Position numbers and translations under genes: made by a program. This document shows positions 1 to 5,754 of a DNA stretch of 7,268 nucleotides, piece after piece. Where the stretch lies: the NCBI GenBank assembly GCA_030638385.1, contig DAOWES010000002.1, forward strand, positions 1-7,268. Reading direction: 5' to 3'. Each line of letters opens with the position of its first letter. Within the stretch, counting starts at the first letter, position 1. This DNA comes from Candidatus Cloacimonadota bacterium. Its GTDB lineage: Bacteria > Cloacimonadota > Cloacimonadia > Cloacimonadales > TCS61. The notes below the pieces were generated by a model. It had not been told where the DNA came from, made no database searches, and worked only from the letters and a program-made list of their open reading frames with translations.

Positions 1-625
1 AAGTTTTTTTACCTTGTTTTTTATCAATAATATAACTTTCGATATCGGCTTCTGTTTTATGCCAATTTGGCTTTAATTGTCTATTATGAACTTCACCATC
101 GTGCGAGATAATACCATCTCTAACTTGGAAAGTAAGGTTCATGCCATTGCCATTTTTTGTGATATAATCAACTACATTCAAACTTTCTATATTATGATGA
201 AAATAACCGATCCCATGTTTTTTACAACAAGCAGATAAGGCAACTTCACCCTCATGACCAAAGGGAGAATGCCCCAAATCGTGGCCCAAAGCAATTGCTT
301 CGATCAATTCCTGATTTAAGCCGAGATTTTTTCCAATGGTACGGGCTATTTGAGATACATAAGTTGTATGCAAACTTCTGTTTGTCATCTCTTCATCAAA
401 CATATTAGTAAATGAAAAAACTTGAGTTTTCCCTTGATAGCGACGATAAGCACCACTATAGAGAATTCTGTCTCGATCGATAGCATAGGGCGAACGAATA
501 TAATCTATCTCTTCCGAAATAGCACGATAAGCATCACTTTCTTGCGCAGCATATTGGCTAAAATGAGCTACTTGCTCTAAGCGGTTTTTCTGATAAATCT
601 TCTTTATTTTATCTTGATCAAGCAC
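1..625 (-). CDS. dgt: dGTPase-like dNTP triphosphohydrolase, HD superfamily (3' end outside window)
   Basis: Deoxyguanosinetriphosphate triphosphohydrolases hydrolyse dGTP or other dNTPs to the deoxynucleoside and triphosphate in the cytoplasm and help control dNTP pools. The first 208 residues are visible. Residues 51-70 (DRDRILYSGAYRRYQGKTQV) match the family's N-terminal signature. H86 in RSLHTTYV is the first metal-ligand histidine, and H115-D116 in ALGHDLGHSPFGHEGE is the HD pair followed by the family-specific GHxPFGHxGE stretch. FHHNIESLNVVD (about 142-153) resembles the conserved HNxQS-type segment. The start is GTG at 623-625: the trmB stop TAG lies in the same frame 12 nt upstream, so no earlier start is possible, and GGAGG sits 4 nt before it. 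It follows trmB so closely that the two are probably co-transcribed. The C-terminal part, which helps fix subfamily and substrate, is outside the window, so the exact nucleotide preference is unknown. Confidence 0.9.
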   Translation of the reverse strand, partial: MLDQDKIKKIYQKNRLEQVAHFSQYAAQESDAYRAISEEIDYIRSPYAIDRDRILYSGAYRRYQGKTQVFSFTNMFDEEMTNRSLHTTYVSQIARTIGKNLGLNQELIEAIALGHDLGHSPFGHEGEVALSACCKKHGIGYFHHNIESLNVVDYITKNGNGMNLTFQVRDGIISHDGEVHNRQLKPNWHKTEADIESYIIDKKQGKKT

Positions 626-629
626 CTTG

Positions 630-634
630 CCTCC
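630..634 (-). promoter_or_regulatory. Ribosome binding site of dgt
   Basis: GGAGG on the minus strand lies 4 nt before a GTG codon. It falls in the 12-nt gap after the trmB stop and supports the non-ATG start of dgt, the first start codon after the in-frame TAG. The short spacing and the tight junction suggest translation linked to trmB. Confidence 0.65.
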
Positions 635-637
635 AAA

Positions 638-1282
638 CTAATCTTGCGTTACTAAATTCTCTAATGAACACTGCTTGCGAAATTTAAGGAAATATGGATC
701 AAAGCCCTCTTTCCGCTTCATCTCTTCGAAGTAGGTTACAATATGCCCGGCTTCAGGTAATCGAGAAAATCCACCTTCATACATAGAAACGAAATCTTCG
801 CGCTTCGAAAATTTCTCCACAATCCACTTCGCATACTCTTCGTCATCAGTAGCTATCCACACAATTCCTTTACGCTTTAATAATTTGTTTAACGTATCGA
901 TAAACTTATCTTGAATTATTCTATTCTTATGATGTTTCTGCTTAGGCCACGGATCAGGATGATTGATAAACACATGTTTAATAGAGCCTTCCGGAATTAT
1001 TTCCGTTACTGCTTCATCAACAAATAAACGCATCACACGCACATTTTTATGACGTTCTACATCCATGTTATTTACTATCTGACGTAAACGCTTCTCCTTG
1101 ATCTCAATTCCTATAAAATTTCGATTATGATTGATGAGAGAACGCATTCGTAAAAATTCACCCATTCCACTGCCAATCTCCAAAAACACCTGATTGTCAT
1201 TACCAAATATTTCTTTAAAATCTAATAATTTACGCTCAGTTACATCAATTTCAAAGAATGCTCTTTTCTCTTCTAAATTCAT
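638..1282 (-). CDS. trmB: tRNA (guanine-N7-)-methyltransferase TrmB
   Basis: TrmB transfers a methyl group from S-adenosylmethionine to N7 of guanine 46 in the variable loop of tRNA. The 214-residue protein has the normal length of a bacterial TrmB. The SAM-binding Rossmann motif is FLEIGSGMGEF (33-43), followed by the acidic end of strand 2, FIGIEIKEKRL (56-66). The diagnostic TrmB motif is PDPWPKQKHHKNR (109-121), followed by IIQDKFI. IATDDEEYA (143-151) and the C-terminal TYFEEM (183-188) correspond to the conserved TD..Y and TxFE elements that bind tRNA and substrate. The residue before PDPWPK is His (INHPDPW) where Phe is more usual. The start is ATG at 1280-1282. The upstream RBS is weak (GGAAATGA) and an overlapping ATG 8 nt earlier runs straight into a stop. 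dgt follows after 12 nt; the two probably form an operon. Confidence 0.95.
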   Translation of the reverse strand: MNLEEKRAFFEIDVTERKLLDFKEIFGNDNQVFLEIGSGMGEFLRMRSLINHNRNFIGIEIKEKRLRQIVNNMDVERHKNVRVMRLFVDEAVTEIIPEGSIKHVFINHPDPWPKQKHHKNRIIQDKFIDTLNKLLKRKGIVWIATDDEEYAKWIVEKFSKREDFVSMYEGGFSRLPEAGHIVTYFEEMKRKEGFDPYFLKFRKQCSLENLVTQD

Positions 1283-1330
1283 TTATTCATTTCCATTTAA
1301 CTTTATTATTTTATAAATATGTAAAAAAAT

Positions 1331-1358
1331 ATTATCCGATCTTTGTGTCAACAAACAA
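1331..1358 (-). promoter_or_regulatory. Candidate promoter of trmB-dgt
   Basis: On the minus strand, TTGTTT (1353-1358) is followed after 16 nt by GATAAT (1331-1336), a 5-of-6 match to a sigma-70 -10 box; transcription would begin about 40 nt before trmB. A perfect TTGACA (1346-1351) also lies here, but nothing like a -10 box sits at its ideal distance. This is inferred from consensus matching in AT-rich DNA, so it is weak. Confidence 0.3.
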
Positions 1359-1362
1359 TCAG

Positions 1363-1411
1363 CTAAGAATCGGCTTTGCTTTAGCAAAACGATTTCGACA
1401 AAAACGATTTC
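1363..1411 (-). repeat. Short mosaic element, shortened copy inverted relative to 3182-3272
   Basis: Four blocks match the reverse complement of 3182-3272 in the same order. CTAAGAATCGGCT (1363-1375) matches 12 of 13 with 3260-3272. GAATCGGCTTT (about 1367-1377) is exact with 3248-3258. TTTGCTTTAGCAAA (1375-1388), itself a 6-bp-stem hairpin, is exact with 3221-3234. Bases 1388-1411 match 22 of 24 with 3182-3205. This copy looks like a deletion derivative of the 91-bp one. Inside it and just beyond, AAAACGATTTCGA is repeated in tandem (about 1387-1399 and 1402-1414), followed by a partial third unit AAAACGAA. Confidence 0.6.
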
Positions 1412-1421
1412 GAACAAAACG

Positions 1422-1470
1422 AAGTGCCCTAAACTGTCCCCATTTACAAGGGGACAGTTTGGGGGAACTT
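1422..1470. repeat. CTGTCCCC/GGGGACAG hairpin repeat, copy 1
   Basis: AAACTGTCCCC (1431-1441) pairs perfectly with GGGGACAGTTT (1450-1460) across the loop ATTTACAA, giving an 11-bp stem. The outer arms AAGTGCCC and GGGGAACTT pair only partly, so the right arm has drifted from the GGGGCACTT seen in the other copies. No T-tract follows on either strand, so it is not a standard intrinsic terminator. It belongs to a four-member family in this window. Confidence 0.85.
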
Positions 1471-1496
1471 TTGCGAGTCGAAATAAGGTCACAAAT

Positions 1497-1511
1497 CCCC
1501 TCTAATAGAGG
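1497..1511. repeat. Palindrome split by the insertion sequence (left part)
   Basis: If the IS and one copy of its target duplication are removed, 1497-1511 joins 3072-3073 to restore CCCCTCTAATAGAGGGG, a 7-bp stem with an AAT loop. The IS therefore inserted into a small hairpin, itself probably part of a dispersed repeat that continues into 3072-3177. Confidence 0.7.
1502..1511. repeat. Target site duplication, left copy
   Basis: CTAATAGAGG immediately abuts the left terminal inverted repeat at 1512 and is repeated exactly at 3062-3071. Confidence 0.9.
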
Positions 1512-1533
1512 CTGTCCATTATACACATTTATT
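1512..1533 (+). repeat. Left terminal inverted repeat of the IS
   Basis: The first 14 bases, CTGTCCATTATACA, are identical to the inward-read right end, and 19 of 22 positions agree overall. Confidence 0.9.
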
Positions 1534-1660
1534 TTTCATACTAACACCCACCTCTATTTATTATGTTAAGTGCACTATTTTTTATAATTTCTTGCAGAGA
1601 TTAGCTTGACGGAAAACATAGATAACTCCTTTTGTCCCAGATAGTTGAAGAAATAAAACA

Positions 1661-1666
1661 AGGAAG
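1661..1666 (+). promoter_or_regulatory. Ribosome binding site of the transposase
   Basis: AGGAAG lies 8 nt before the ATG at 1675. It overlaps the alternative in-frame GTG at 1666, which would have no properly spaced ribosome site. This is why the ATG is preferred. Confidence 0.6.
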
Positions 1667-1674
1667 TGCAAAAA

Positions 1675-3054
1675 ATGAAAAACTGGGTTATTGAAGAATT
1701 TCAAAACATAGATCTTAAAGATGAAAGACTTAATAAAAGAAGTAAAATTATTTTAAATAAATTAAGCAACAAGCCCTATGAAAGTATACCTAAGGCATTT
1801 TCTGGATTCCATGAAACAACAGCTGCTTATCGTTTTCTAAATAATGATAATGTTAATTATGATAATGTATTATCTGCTCATAGAGATGCAACTTTAAAAA
1901 GATTAAATAATGAAGAAGTTATCTTAGCAATACAGGATACTACAAGCATTGATTATACATTCAAGAAAATTGGATCAGAGCTTGGCCATTTAGAAAACTC
2001 TAAAAGAAGTGGGTATTTATTGCATCCAACACTGTTAACTAATGATAAAGGGCTGTGTTTAGGAATATGTAAGTCTAAACTTTGGACTAGAAATCCTAAA
2101 GAAATTGGGGCGGCAAAACTGAGAAAAAAAATGCCTATCAACAAAAAAGAAAGTTATCGATGGATTGAAAGCTATAATTACTCATGTGAATTAGCTAACA
2201 TGTTGCCTGAGAAGAAAATAATAAATATAGCTGATAGGGAAAGTGATATATATGAGCTTTTTTATGAAGCAAATAAAGAAAAAAACAATGCTCACCTGGT
2301 TGTTAGGGCAGGCTATAATAGAAGAACATTAAATGAAAATAAAGAAGTGACATTATTAAGGGATAGGCTTGAGAAAATGCCCTCGAAAGGGAAAATAAAA
2401 GTTAGTATTCCGAGAACCAGCACAAGAAAAAAAAGAATTTCAGAATTTACTGTTAAATATGAAAATGTTGAATTTTTAGTTCCGGCCAACAAAGTCAAAG
2501 ATTTCTCTAATATAAAAATAAATGTTATAACATTCAAAGAAGAAACAAAAGATGCAGAAATAAAGCCTATTGAATGGATTTTAATCACAACATTGGATAT
2601 ACAAAATATGGAAGCAGCTGTAAAACTTTTAGGCTATTACAAAGCTCGTTGGCAAATTGAAATATTTTTTAGAACATTAAAAACTGGCTGCAAGATTGAA
2701 GAACTACAGTTAGAAAAAAAAGAAAGACTGGAACCATGCTTAGCTCTTTATATGATTATTGCCTGGAGAATAATGTATATAACAATGATTGGTCGAGTTT
2801 ACCCAAATTTGCCAGCAGATCAAGTTTTTGAAACAGAAGAAATAGAAATAATTTCAATAATAGCCAATAAGAAAAGCCCTTCAGAGAAACTTACAGTTAA
2901 AGCATTGATTAGGATTATTGCTTCTTTTGGAGGTTTTCTTGGAAGAAAATCTGATGGAGAACCAGGACCTGAACAAATATGGACAGGATTAAAAAGAGTT
3001 TCTGATTTTGTCCTCACTTATAAAAGACTTAAGGAATTTAATACTTATGTATAA
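1675..3054 (+). CDS. IS4-family DDE transposase, Tn5/IS50-like
   Basis: This enzyme catalyses cut-and-paste transposition of the surrounding IS by an RNase H-fold DDE mechanism. From the ATG at 1675 it is 459 residues, close to the Tn5 transposase length; an in-frame GTG at 1666 would add three residues. Numbered from that GTG, the catalytic residues are D91 (IQDTTSIDY), D190 (IADRESDIY) and E332. The IS4-family YREK signature is exact: Y325, R328, E332 and K339 in YKARWQIEIFFRTLKTG. The N-terminal WVIEEFQNIDLKDERLNKR and the AAYRF stretch (54-58) resemble the Tn5 DNA-binding region, and the C-terminal RIIASFGGFLGRKSDGEPG matches the Tn5 ARLGGFMDSKRTG region. No frameshift or missing catalytic residue is seen. 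The stop codon lies inside the right inverted repeat. A Tn5-like inhibitor made from an internal start is possible but not evident. Confidence 0.95.
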   Translation: MKNWVIEEFQNIDLKDERLNKRSKIILNKLSNKPYESIPKAFSGFHETTAAYRFLNNDNVNYDNVLSAHRDATLKRLNNEEVILAIQDTTSIDYTFKKIGSELGHLENSKRSGYLLHPTLLTNDKGLCLGICKSKLWTRNPKEIGAAKLRKKMPINKKESYRWIESYNYSCELANMLPEKKIINIADRESDIYELFYEANKEKNNAHLVVRAGYNRRTLNENKEVTLLRDRLEKMPSKGKIKVSIPRTSTRKKRISEFTVKYENVEFLVPANKVKDFSNIKINVITFKEETKDAEIKPIEWILITTLDIQNMEAAVKLLGYYKARWQIEIFFRTLKTGCKIEELQLEKKERLEPCLALYMIIAWRIMYITMIGRVYPNLPADQVFETEEIEIISIIANKKSPSEKLTVKALIRIIASFGGFLGRKSDGEPGPEQIWTGLKRVSDFVLTYKRLKEFNTYV

Positions 3055-3061
3055 TGGACAG
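3040..3061 (-). repeat. Right terminal inverted repeat of the IS
   Basis: Read inward it begins CTGTCCATTATACATAAGT, identical to the left end for 14 bases. The transposase stop TAA (3052-3054) is embedded in it, so gene and end overlap. Confidence 0.9.
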
Positions 3062-3071
3062 CTAATAGAGG
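3062..3071. repeat. Target site duplication, right copy
   Basis: CTAATAGAGG directly follows the right inverted repeat and is identical to 1502-1511. Confidence 0.9.
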
Positions 3072-3136
3072 GGGTGGCAGCTACGAGTCGGCTCTGAACA
3101 AAGTGAAGAACGATCTCGAGCTGACGGGGTGTGCGA

Positions 3137-3312
3137 AACATCACCACAATCCACCCTCATCCGACTGTCCTTCTCCCTGCAGATATCGTTCTTGTCGAAA
3201 TCGTTTTTCTACGAGTTGGCTTTGCTAAAGCAAAACAATCTCGATCAAAGCCGATTCATAGCCGAATCTTAGAAGGAACATAAGAATAGCAGGAAAAAAA
3301 AAAGAGATAAAA
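3137..3312 (+). repeat. Dispersed repeat copy A, interrupted
   Basis: The left part (3137-3177) aligns with 5557-5598 at most positions, sharing for example CCCTCATCC and CTGTCCTTCTCCC. The right part (3271-3312, GAAGGAACATAAGAATAG then A-rich) aligns with 5609-5645. In copy B these two parts are separated only by a short hairpin loop; here about 93 bp lie between them. The arms TCCTTCT (3168-3174) and AGAAGGA (3271-3277) can still pair, so the interruption sits in a hairpin loop. Confidence 0.65.
3182..3272 (+). repeat. Mini-element in the hairpin loop of repeat copy A
   Basis: This 91-bp segment is the material present in copy A and absent from copy B. Its reverse complement contains, in order, every block of 1363-1411, with extra intervening sequence. 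It includes the perfect hairpin TTTGCTAAAGCAAA (3221-3234). It has no coding capacity, so if mobile it must depend on a protein encoded elsewhere. Confidence 0.55.
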
Positions 3313-3330
3313 GCAGTTATAACATGAGTA

Positions 3331-3375
3331 AAGCCCTAAGCTGTCCCCATTTCAAGGGGACAGTTTTGGGCACTT
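3331..3375. repeat. CTGTCCCC/GGGGACAG hairpin repeat, copy 2
   Basis: CTGTCCCC (3341-3348) pairs with GGGGACAG (3356-3363) across ATTTCAA. The stem extends through AAG/TTT with one G-T pair and, after one mismatch, GCCC (3333-3336) with GGGC (3368-3371). The left outer arm lacks the TG of GTGCCC seen in copy 4. It ends about 70 nt before the TPR gene. Confidence 0.85.
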
Positions 3376-3384
3376 AGAAAACTA

Positions 3385-3413
3385 TTGACTCATTAATCAT
3401 GGATCAATATTTA
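3385..3413 (+). promoter_or_regulatory. Candidate promoter of the TPR gene
   Basis: TTGACT (3385-3390) is a 5-of-6 match to a -35 box. After 17 nt comes TATTTA (3408-3413), only a 3-of-6 match to a -10 box. It lies in the right place between hairpin copy 2 and the gene start, but the -10 is weak. Confidence 0.3.
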
Positions 3414-3444
3414 CAACATAATAATATTTTATGAGGAGCGGGGC

Positions 3445-5460
3445 ATGAATTTTAATAAATTTACCTTAATATTTCTGATTTTAAACTGTGTTGTTTTCAA
3501 AGCATTTGCTAATACAATAAATGAGATAGATAATAATGCGGTAGTAAAAGAACAGTTAATTGAATATAAAATACGAATACAGCAATTAGAAAAACAAGTG
3601 GAGAAACAAACTGCAAACATAGACATCAAGCAAACGGAACAAAAAAAACACACTGATTCTACTATAAATAAAAAAATTGAGGAATTACTCGATAATAGAA
3701 ATGATGTGCTCAGTATGCGTGAAAAATGGATTGATAAATTTATGATGGCTTTATCAATTTTCATCGCCTTAATAGGTTTTGGTTTAACCGGAATTATATT
3801 TTATGTAAATGGAAAATTATCAGATAAGATTAATAAAAAAATAAATGAGAGCGTTGATAGTGCAAGAGAAAAAGTTCAGCATTATACCGAATTAGCAAGT
3901 TTTAAATTAGAGCAACTAGACAAATATGTTGATAAGGCTAAAAATAAATATCAGCTTTTAGAAAAGATGACAGCTGCTGAGCTTGAAGATGAAGATAATA
4001 TAAAAATTGTAGATGAAGCTTCTAGTGACCCTGAAGCCTCTCTTTTAGATATAGCAATTGTTGAAGCATATAAATTACAGGAAAAGAAAAAATATTTGGA
4101 AGCGATAAATCAGTGGAAAATGATATTAAAACAATTTGATCTAAAAAGGAGTGAATTGGCCAATATCTATTTTAATATTGGCTATCTCTTTCATTCAGTT
4201 TATGATATTAATAATAAAAAATCTGATCTATTAGAAGCAATAAATCATTATACTCATGCAATTGAAATCAGAGAAAGTTTTTCTTCCTATTACAACCGGG
4301 GACTTGCTAAAACTGCAATTCAGGATCACACAGGTGCGATAATTGATTACAATAGAGCAATAGAACTTAATCCAAATCACGCTGATATCTATTTAAATCG
4401 AGGAGTTGCAAAAGGCGAAATGAAGGAATATATTGAAGCGATAGAGGATTATACTGAAGCCATTAATCTGAAACCAGATGATTATAAAGCTTATTACAAT
4501 CGGGGACTTACGAAAAATAAAATTGGAGATCACAAAGATGCGATAAGTGATTACAGTAAAGCAATAGAACTTAAACCTGATGATCATGAGGCTTATTGCA
4601 ATCGAGGAGTTACGAAAACGAAAACTGACGATTACAAAGGAGCGATAGTCGATTACGATAAAGCAATAGAACTTAATCCAAATTACGGTGATGCCTATCT
4701 AAATCTAGGAATTGCGAAACAAAATAACGGAGATAATGATAGCGCAATACTAGATTACAATAAAGCAATAGAACTTAATCCTGATGATCATGAGGCTTAT
4801 TGCTATCGGGGAGTTGCGAAAACTGCAGTAAAAAAATATACTGAGGCGATAGAGGATTACAACAAGGCAATAGAACTTAAGCCAAATTACGGTGATGCCT
4901 ATCTAGATCGAGGAATTGCGAAAACTGCAAATCAGGACTACCCAGGAGCCATAGAGGATTATACTGAAGTCATCAATCTGAAACCAGATAATCATAAGGC
5001 TTATTTCAATCGTGGAGTTGTGAAAGCTGCAAATCAGGATTACACAGGTGCGATAATTGATTACAGTATAGCAATAAAACTTAATCCAAATCACCATGAT
5101 GCCTATTTAAATCTCTTGGAATGTGCTATTATTAATGAAGATAATAAGATTTGGGAAAAGTATATGCGAATGTTACAAAAAATGAAGCTAAATCGTTATC
5201 ATAAAGGAATTCTAAATTATTTTGAAGCTGTAGCTGAAATTGTATTTAAAAAGAATATTAATATCAACATTAATCAAATTATGGAACAAATCATAAATGA
5301 GTTTAAGAATTATAATAAAAAGATTAATTGGTCATTTGACGAAATTTATAATTGGGTAGATGGGGAAAATGAACTCAAAAAGGCACAGAAAAATTTAATA
5401 ATTGAGCTTACACAAAAATTTGAAAATATAGTTTCGGAACATGATGCAAAATTGAGATAA
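3445..5460 (+). CDS. Membrane-anchored tetratricopeptide-repeat protein of unknown function
   Basis: The gene encodes a 671-residue protein. Residues 1-22 resemble a cleavable signal peptide (hydrophobic FTLIFLILNCVVF, then AFA before N23). Residues 32-95 are charged and probably coiled coil. Residues 99-121 (MMALSIFIALIGFGLTGIIFY) form a membrane segment, followed by a second Lys-rich helical region (124-180). Two degenerate TPR-like units (about 204-280) precede eight regular 34-residue TPRs starting at 282, 316, 350, 384, 418, 452, 486 and 520, each of the form YxNRGxAK...AIxDYxKAIELxP. A Lys-rich helical tail (about 560-671) ends the protein. If the signal peptide is removed, the coiled coil would be extracytoplasmic and the TPRs cytoplasmic; if it stays as an anchor, the orientation is open. 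TPRs bind proteins, so a scaffold role is likely, but no partner is encoded nearby. GAGGAG lies 6 nt before the ATG. The gene stands alone between hairpin repeats and looks more AT-rich than birA or trmB. Confidence 0.85.
   Translation: MNFNKFTLIFLILNCVVFKAFANTINEIDNNAVVKEQLIEYKIRIQQLEKQVEKQTANIDIKQTEQKKHTDSTINKKIEELLDNRNDVLSMREKWIDKFMMALSIFIALIGFGLTGIIFYVNGKLSDKINKKINESVDSAREKVQHYTELASFKLEQLDKYVDKAKNKYQLLEKMTAAELEDEDNIKIVDEASSDPEASLLDIAIVEAYKLQEKKKYLEAINQWKMILKQFDLKRSELANIYFNIGYLFHSVYDINNKKSDLLEAINHYTHAIEIRESFSSYYNRGLAKTAIQDHTGAIIDYNRAIELNPNHADIYLNRGVAKGEMKEYIEAIEDYTEAINLKPDDYKAYYNRGLTKNKIGDHKDAISDYSKAIELKPDDHEAYCNRGVTKTKTDDYKGAIVDYDKAIELNPNYGDAYLNLGIAKQNNGDNDSAILDYNKAIELNPDDHEAYCYRGVAKTAVKKYTEAIEDYNKAIELKPNYGDAYLDRGIAKTANQDYPGAIEDYTEVINLKPDNHKAYFNRGVVKAANQDYTGAIIDYSIAIKLNPNHHDAYLNLLECAIINEDNKIWEKYMRMLQKMKLNRYHKGILNYFEAVAEIVFKKNINININQIMEQIINEFKNYNKKINWSFDEIYNWVDGENELKKAQKNLIIELTQKFENIVSEHDAKLR
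4288..5103 (+). repeat. Eight tandem 102-bp TPR-coding units
   Basis: The eight regular TPRs form an in-frame tandem array of 102-bp units with no length variation. Some pairs stay nearly identical in DNA: 4672-4719 and 4876-4923 (204 bp apart) differ at 3 of 48 positions, and 4330-4386 and 5044-5100 (714 bp apart) differ at 5 of 57. Units 4-5 and 6-7 look like duplicates of a two-repeat block. Such an array can gain or lose units by slippage or recombination. Confidence 0.8.
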
Positions 5461-5483
5461 ATTATAATATCTTTCGCTTAATT

Positions 5484-5526
5484 CCCTAAGCTGTCCCCAT
5501 TTACCAGGGGACAGTTTGGGGCACTT
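5484..5526. repeat. CTGTCCCC/GGGGACAG hairpin repeat, copy 3
   Basis: CTGTCCCC (5491-5498) pairs with GGGGACAG (5507-5514) across ATTTACCA. CCCTAAG on the left pairs onward with TTTGGGG on the right using G-T pairs. The right arm ends GGGGCACTT, but the matching left GTG is replaced by ATT. It begins 23 nt after the TPR stop and may block or end transcription, although no T-run follows. Confidence 0.85.
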
Positions 5527-5556
5527 GAGAGAACACCTCAATGAGACGAGATGAAA

Positions 5557-5645
5557 AACATTCACCTCAATCCGCCCTCATCCTGCTGTCCTTCTCCCGT
5601 TTTACGGGCGAAGGAACATGAGAATAATAGGAAAAATAAAAGAGA
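5557..5645 (+). repeat. Dispersed repeat copy B, uninterrupted
   Basis: This copy aligns with copy A at 3137-3177 and 3271-3312. It contains a strong compact hairpin at 5589-5615: TCCTTC pairs with GAAGGA and CCCGT with ACGGG, with one T/C mismatch between the stems and a TTT loop. The downstream A-rich tail (GAACATGAGAATAATAGG and on) is shared with copy A. It shows the ancestral, uninterrupted arrangement. Confidence 0.7.
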
Positions 5646-5650
5646 AATTT

Positions 5651-5710
5651 GTCATGCTGAACCGTTGAATGCGTAGTTTTTACTAAAACAGCATTGGAGT
5701 CGAAGCACCT
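5651..5710. repeat. Probable remnant of another dispersed repeat
   Basis: GTCATGCTGAAC (5651-5662) and GAGTCGAAGCACC (about 5697-5709) look like intergenic repeat families of the GTCATGCTGAAC type that I recall from several anaerobic and FCB-group genomes. No second copy exists in this window, so this rests on resemblance alone. Confidence 0.35.
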
Positions 5711-5754
5711 TATTCGCGGAGTTTGTACTTTTCACGAATTCCTCAATTTTAGAT

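Larger units (their letters stand above)
1512..3061 (+). mobile_element. Complete IS4-family insertion sequence, IS50/Tn5-like, 1550 bp
   Basis: The element begins and ends with inverted repeats and has a single transposase gene and a perfect 10-bp target duplication (CTAATAGAGG). The left end CTGTCCATTATACACATTT matches 16 of 19 bases of the Tn5 mosaic end (CTGTCTCTTATACACATCT). The right end, read inward, matches 15 of 19 bases of the Tn5 outside end, including its terminal AAGT. The transposase has the IS50-type DDE and YREK signatures. A TATAAT hexamer at 1583-1588 near the left end could drive transposase expression, leaving a leader of roughly 80 nt. The intact ends, intact gene and identical target duplication indicate a recent, possibly still active insertion. 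No passenger genes are present. Confidence 0.95.
3072..3444. other. Gene-free stretch: nested repeats, then the leader of the TPR gene
   Basis: No convincing coding region is present. In order it holds the right part of the palindrome split by the IS, a G-rich segment (GGGGTGGCAGC, later GAGCTGACGGGGTGTG) of dispersed-repeat type, repeat copy A (3137-3312) interrupted by a mini-element (3182-3272), a CTGTCCCC hairpin (3331-3375), and about 70 nt of AT-rich leader with a candidate promoter and the TPR gene's ribosome site. Confidence 0.6.

Noticed and set aside
1283..1492. Open frame of 69 codons on the minus strand upstream of trmB
   Set aside because: Much of it is translated from the hairpin repeat and the short mosaic element, and it has no family resemblance. 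Treated as chance.
1258..1569. Open frame of about 103 codons on the plus strand
   Set aside because: It overlaps the 5' end of trmB antisense, crosses the hairpin repeat and runs into the IS left end. The product has no recognisable composition or domain.
1953..3017. Minus-strand open frames inside the transposase gene
   Set aside because: They lie antisense to a complete, well-recognised transposase and have no independent support.
1512..3363. Shared CTGTCC between IS ends and the hairpin repeats as proof of common mobilisation
   Set aside because: The match is only six bases before the sequences diverge (ATTATACA against CCATTT), and the IS ends are explained by their Tn5-like sequence.
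3429..5097. Minus-strand open frames inside the TPR gene
   Set aside because: They mirror the TPR coding repeats on the opposite strand. Their similarity to each other comes from the tandem units, not from real genes.
5484..5526. Classic intrinsic terminator of the TPR gene
   Set aside because: The stem is strong and well placed, but GCACTTGAGAG follows instead of a T-run, and the same hairpin also occurs in places where no gene ends.
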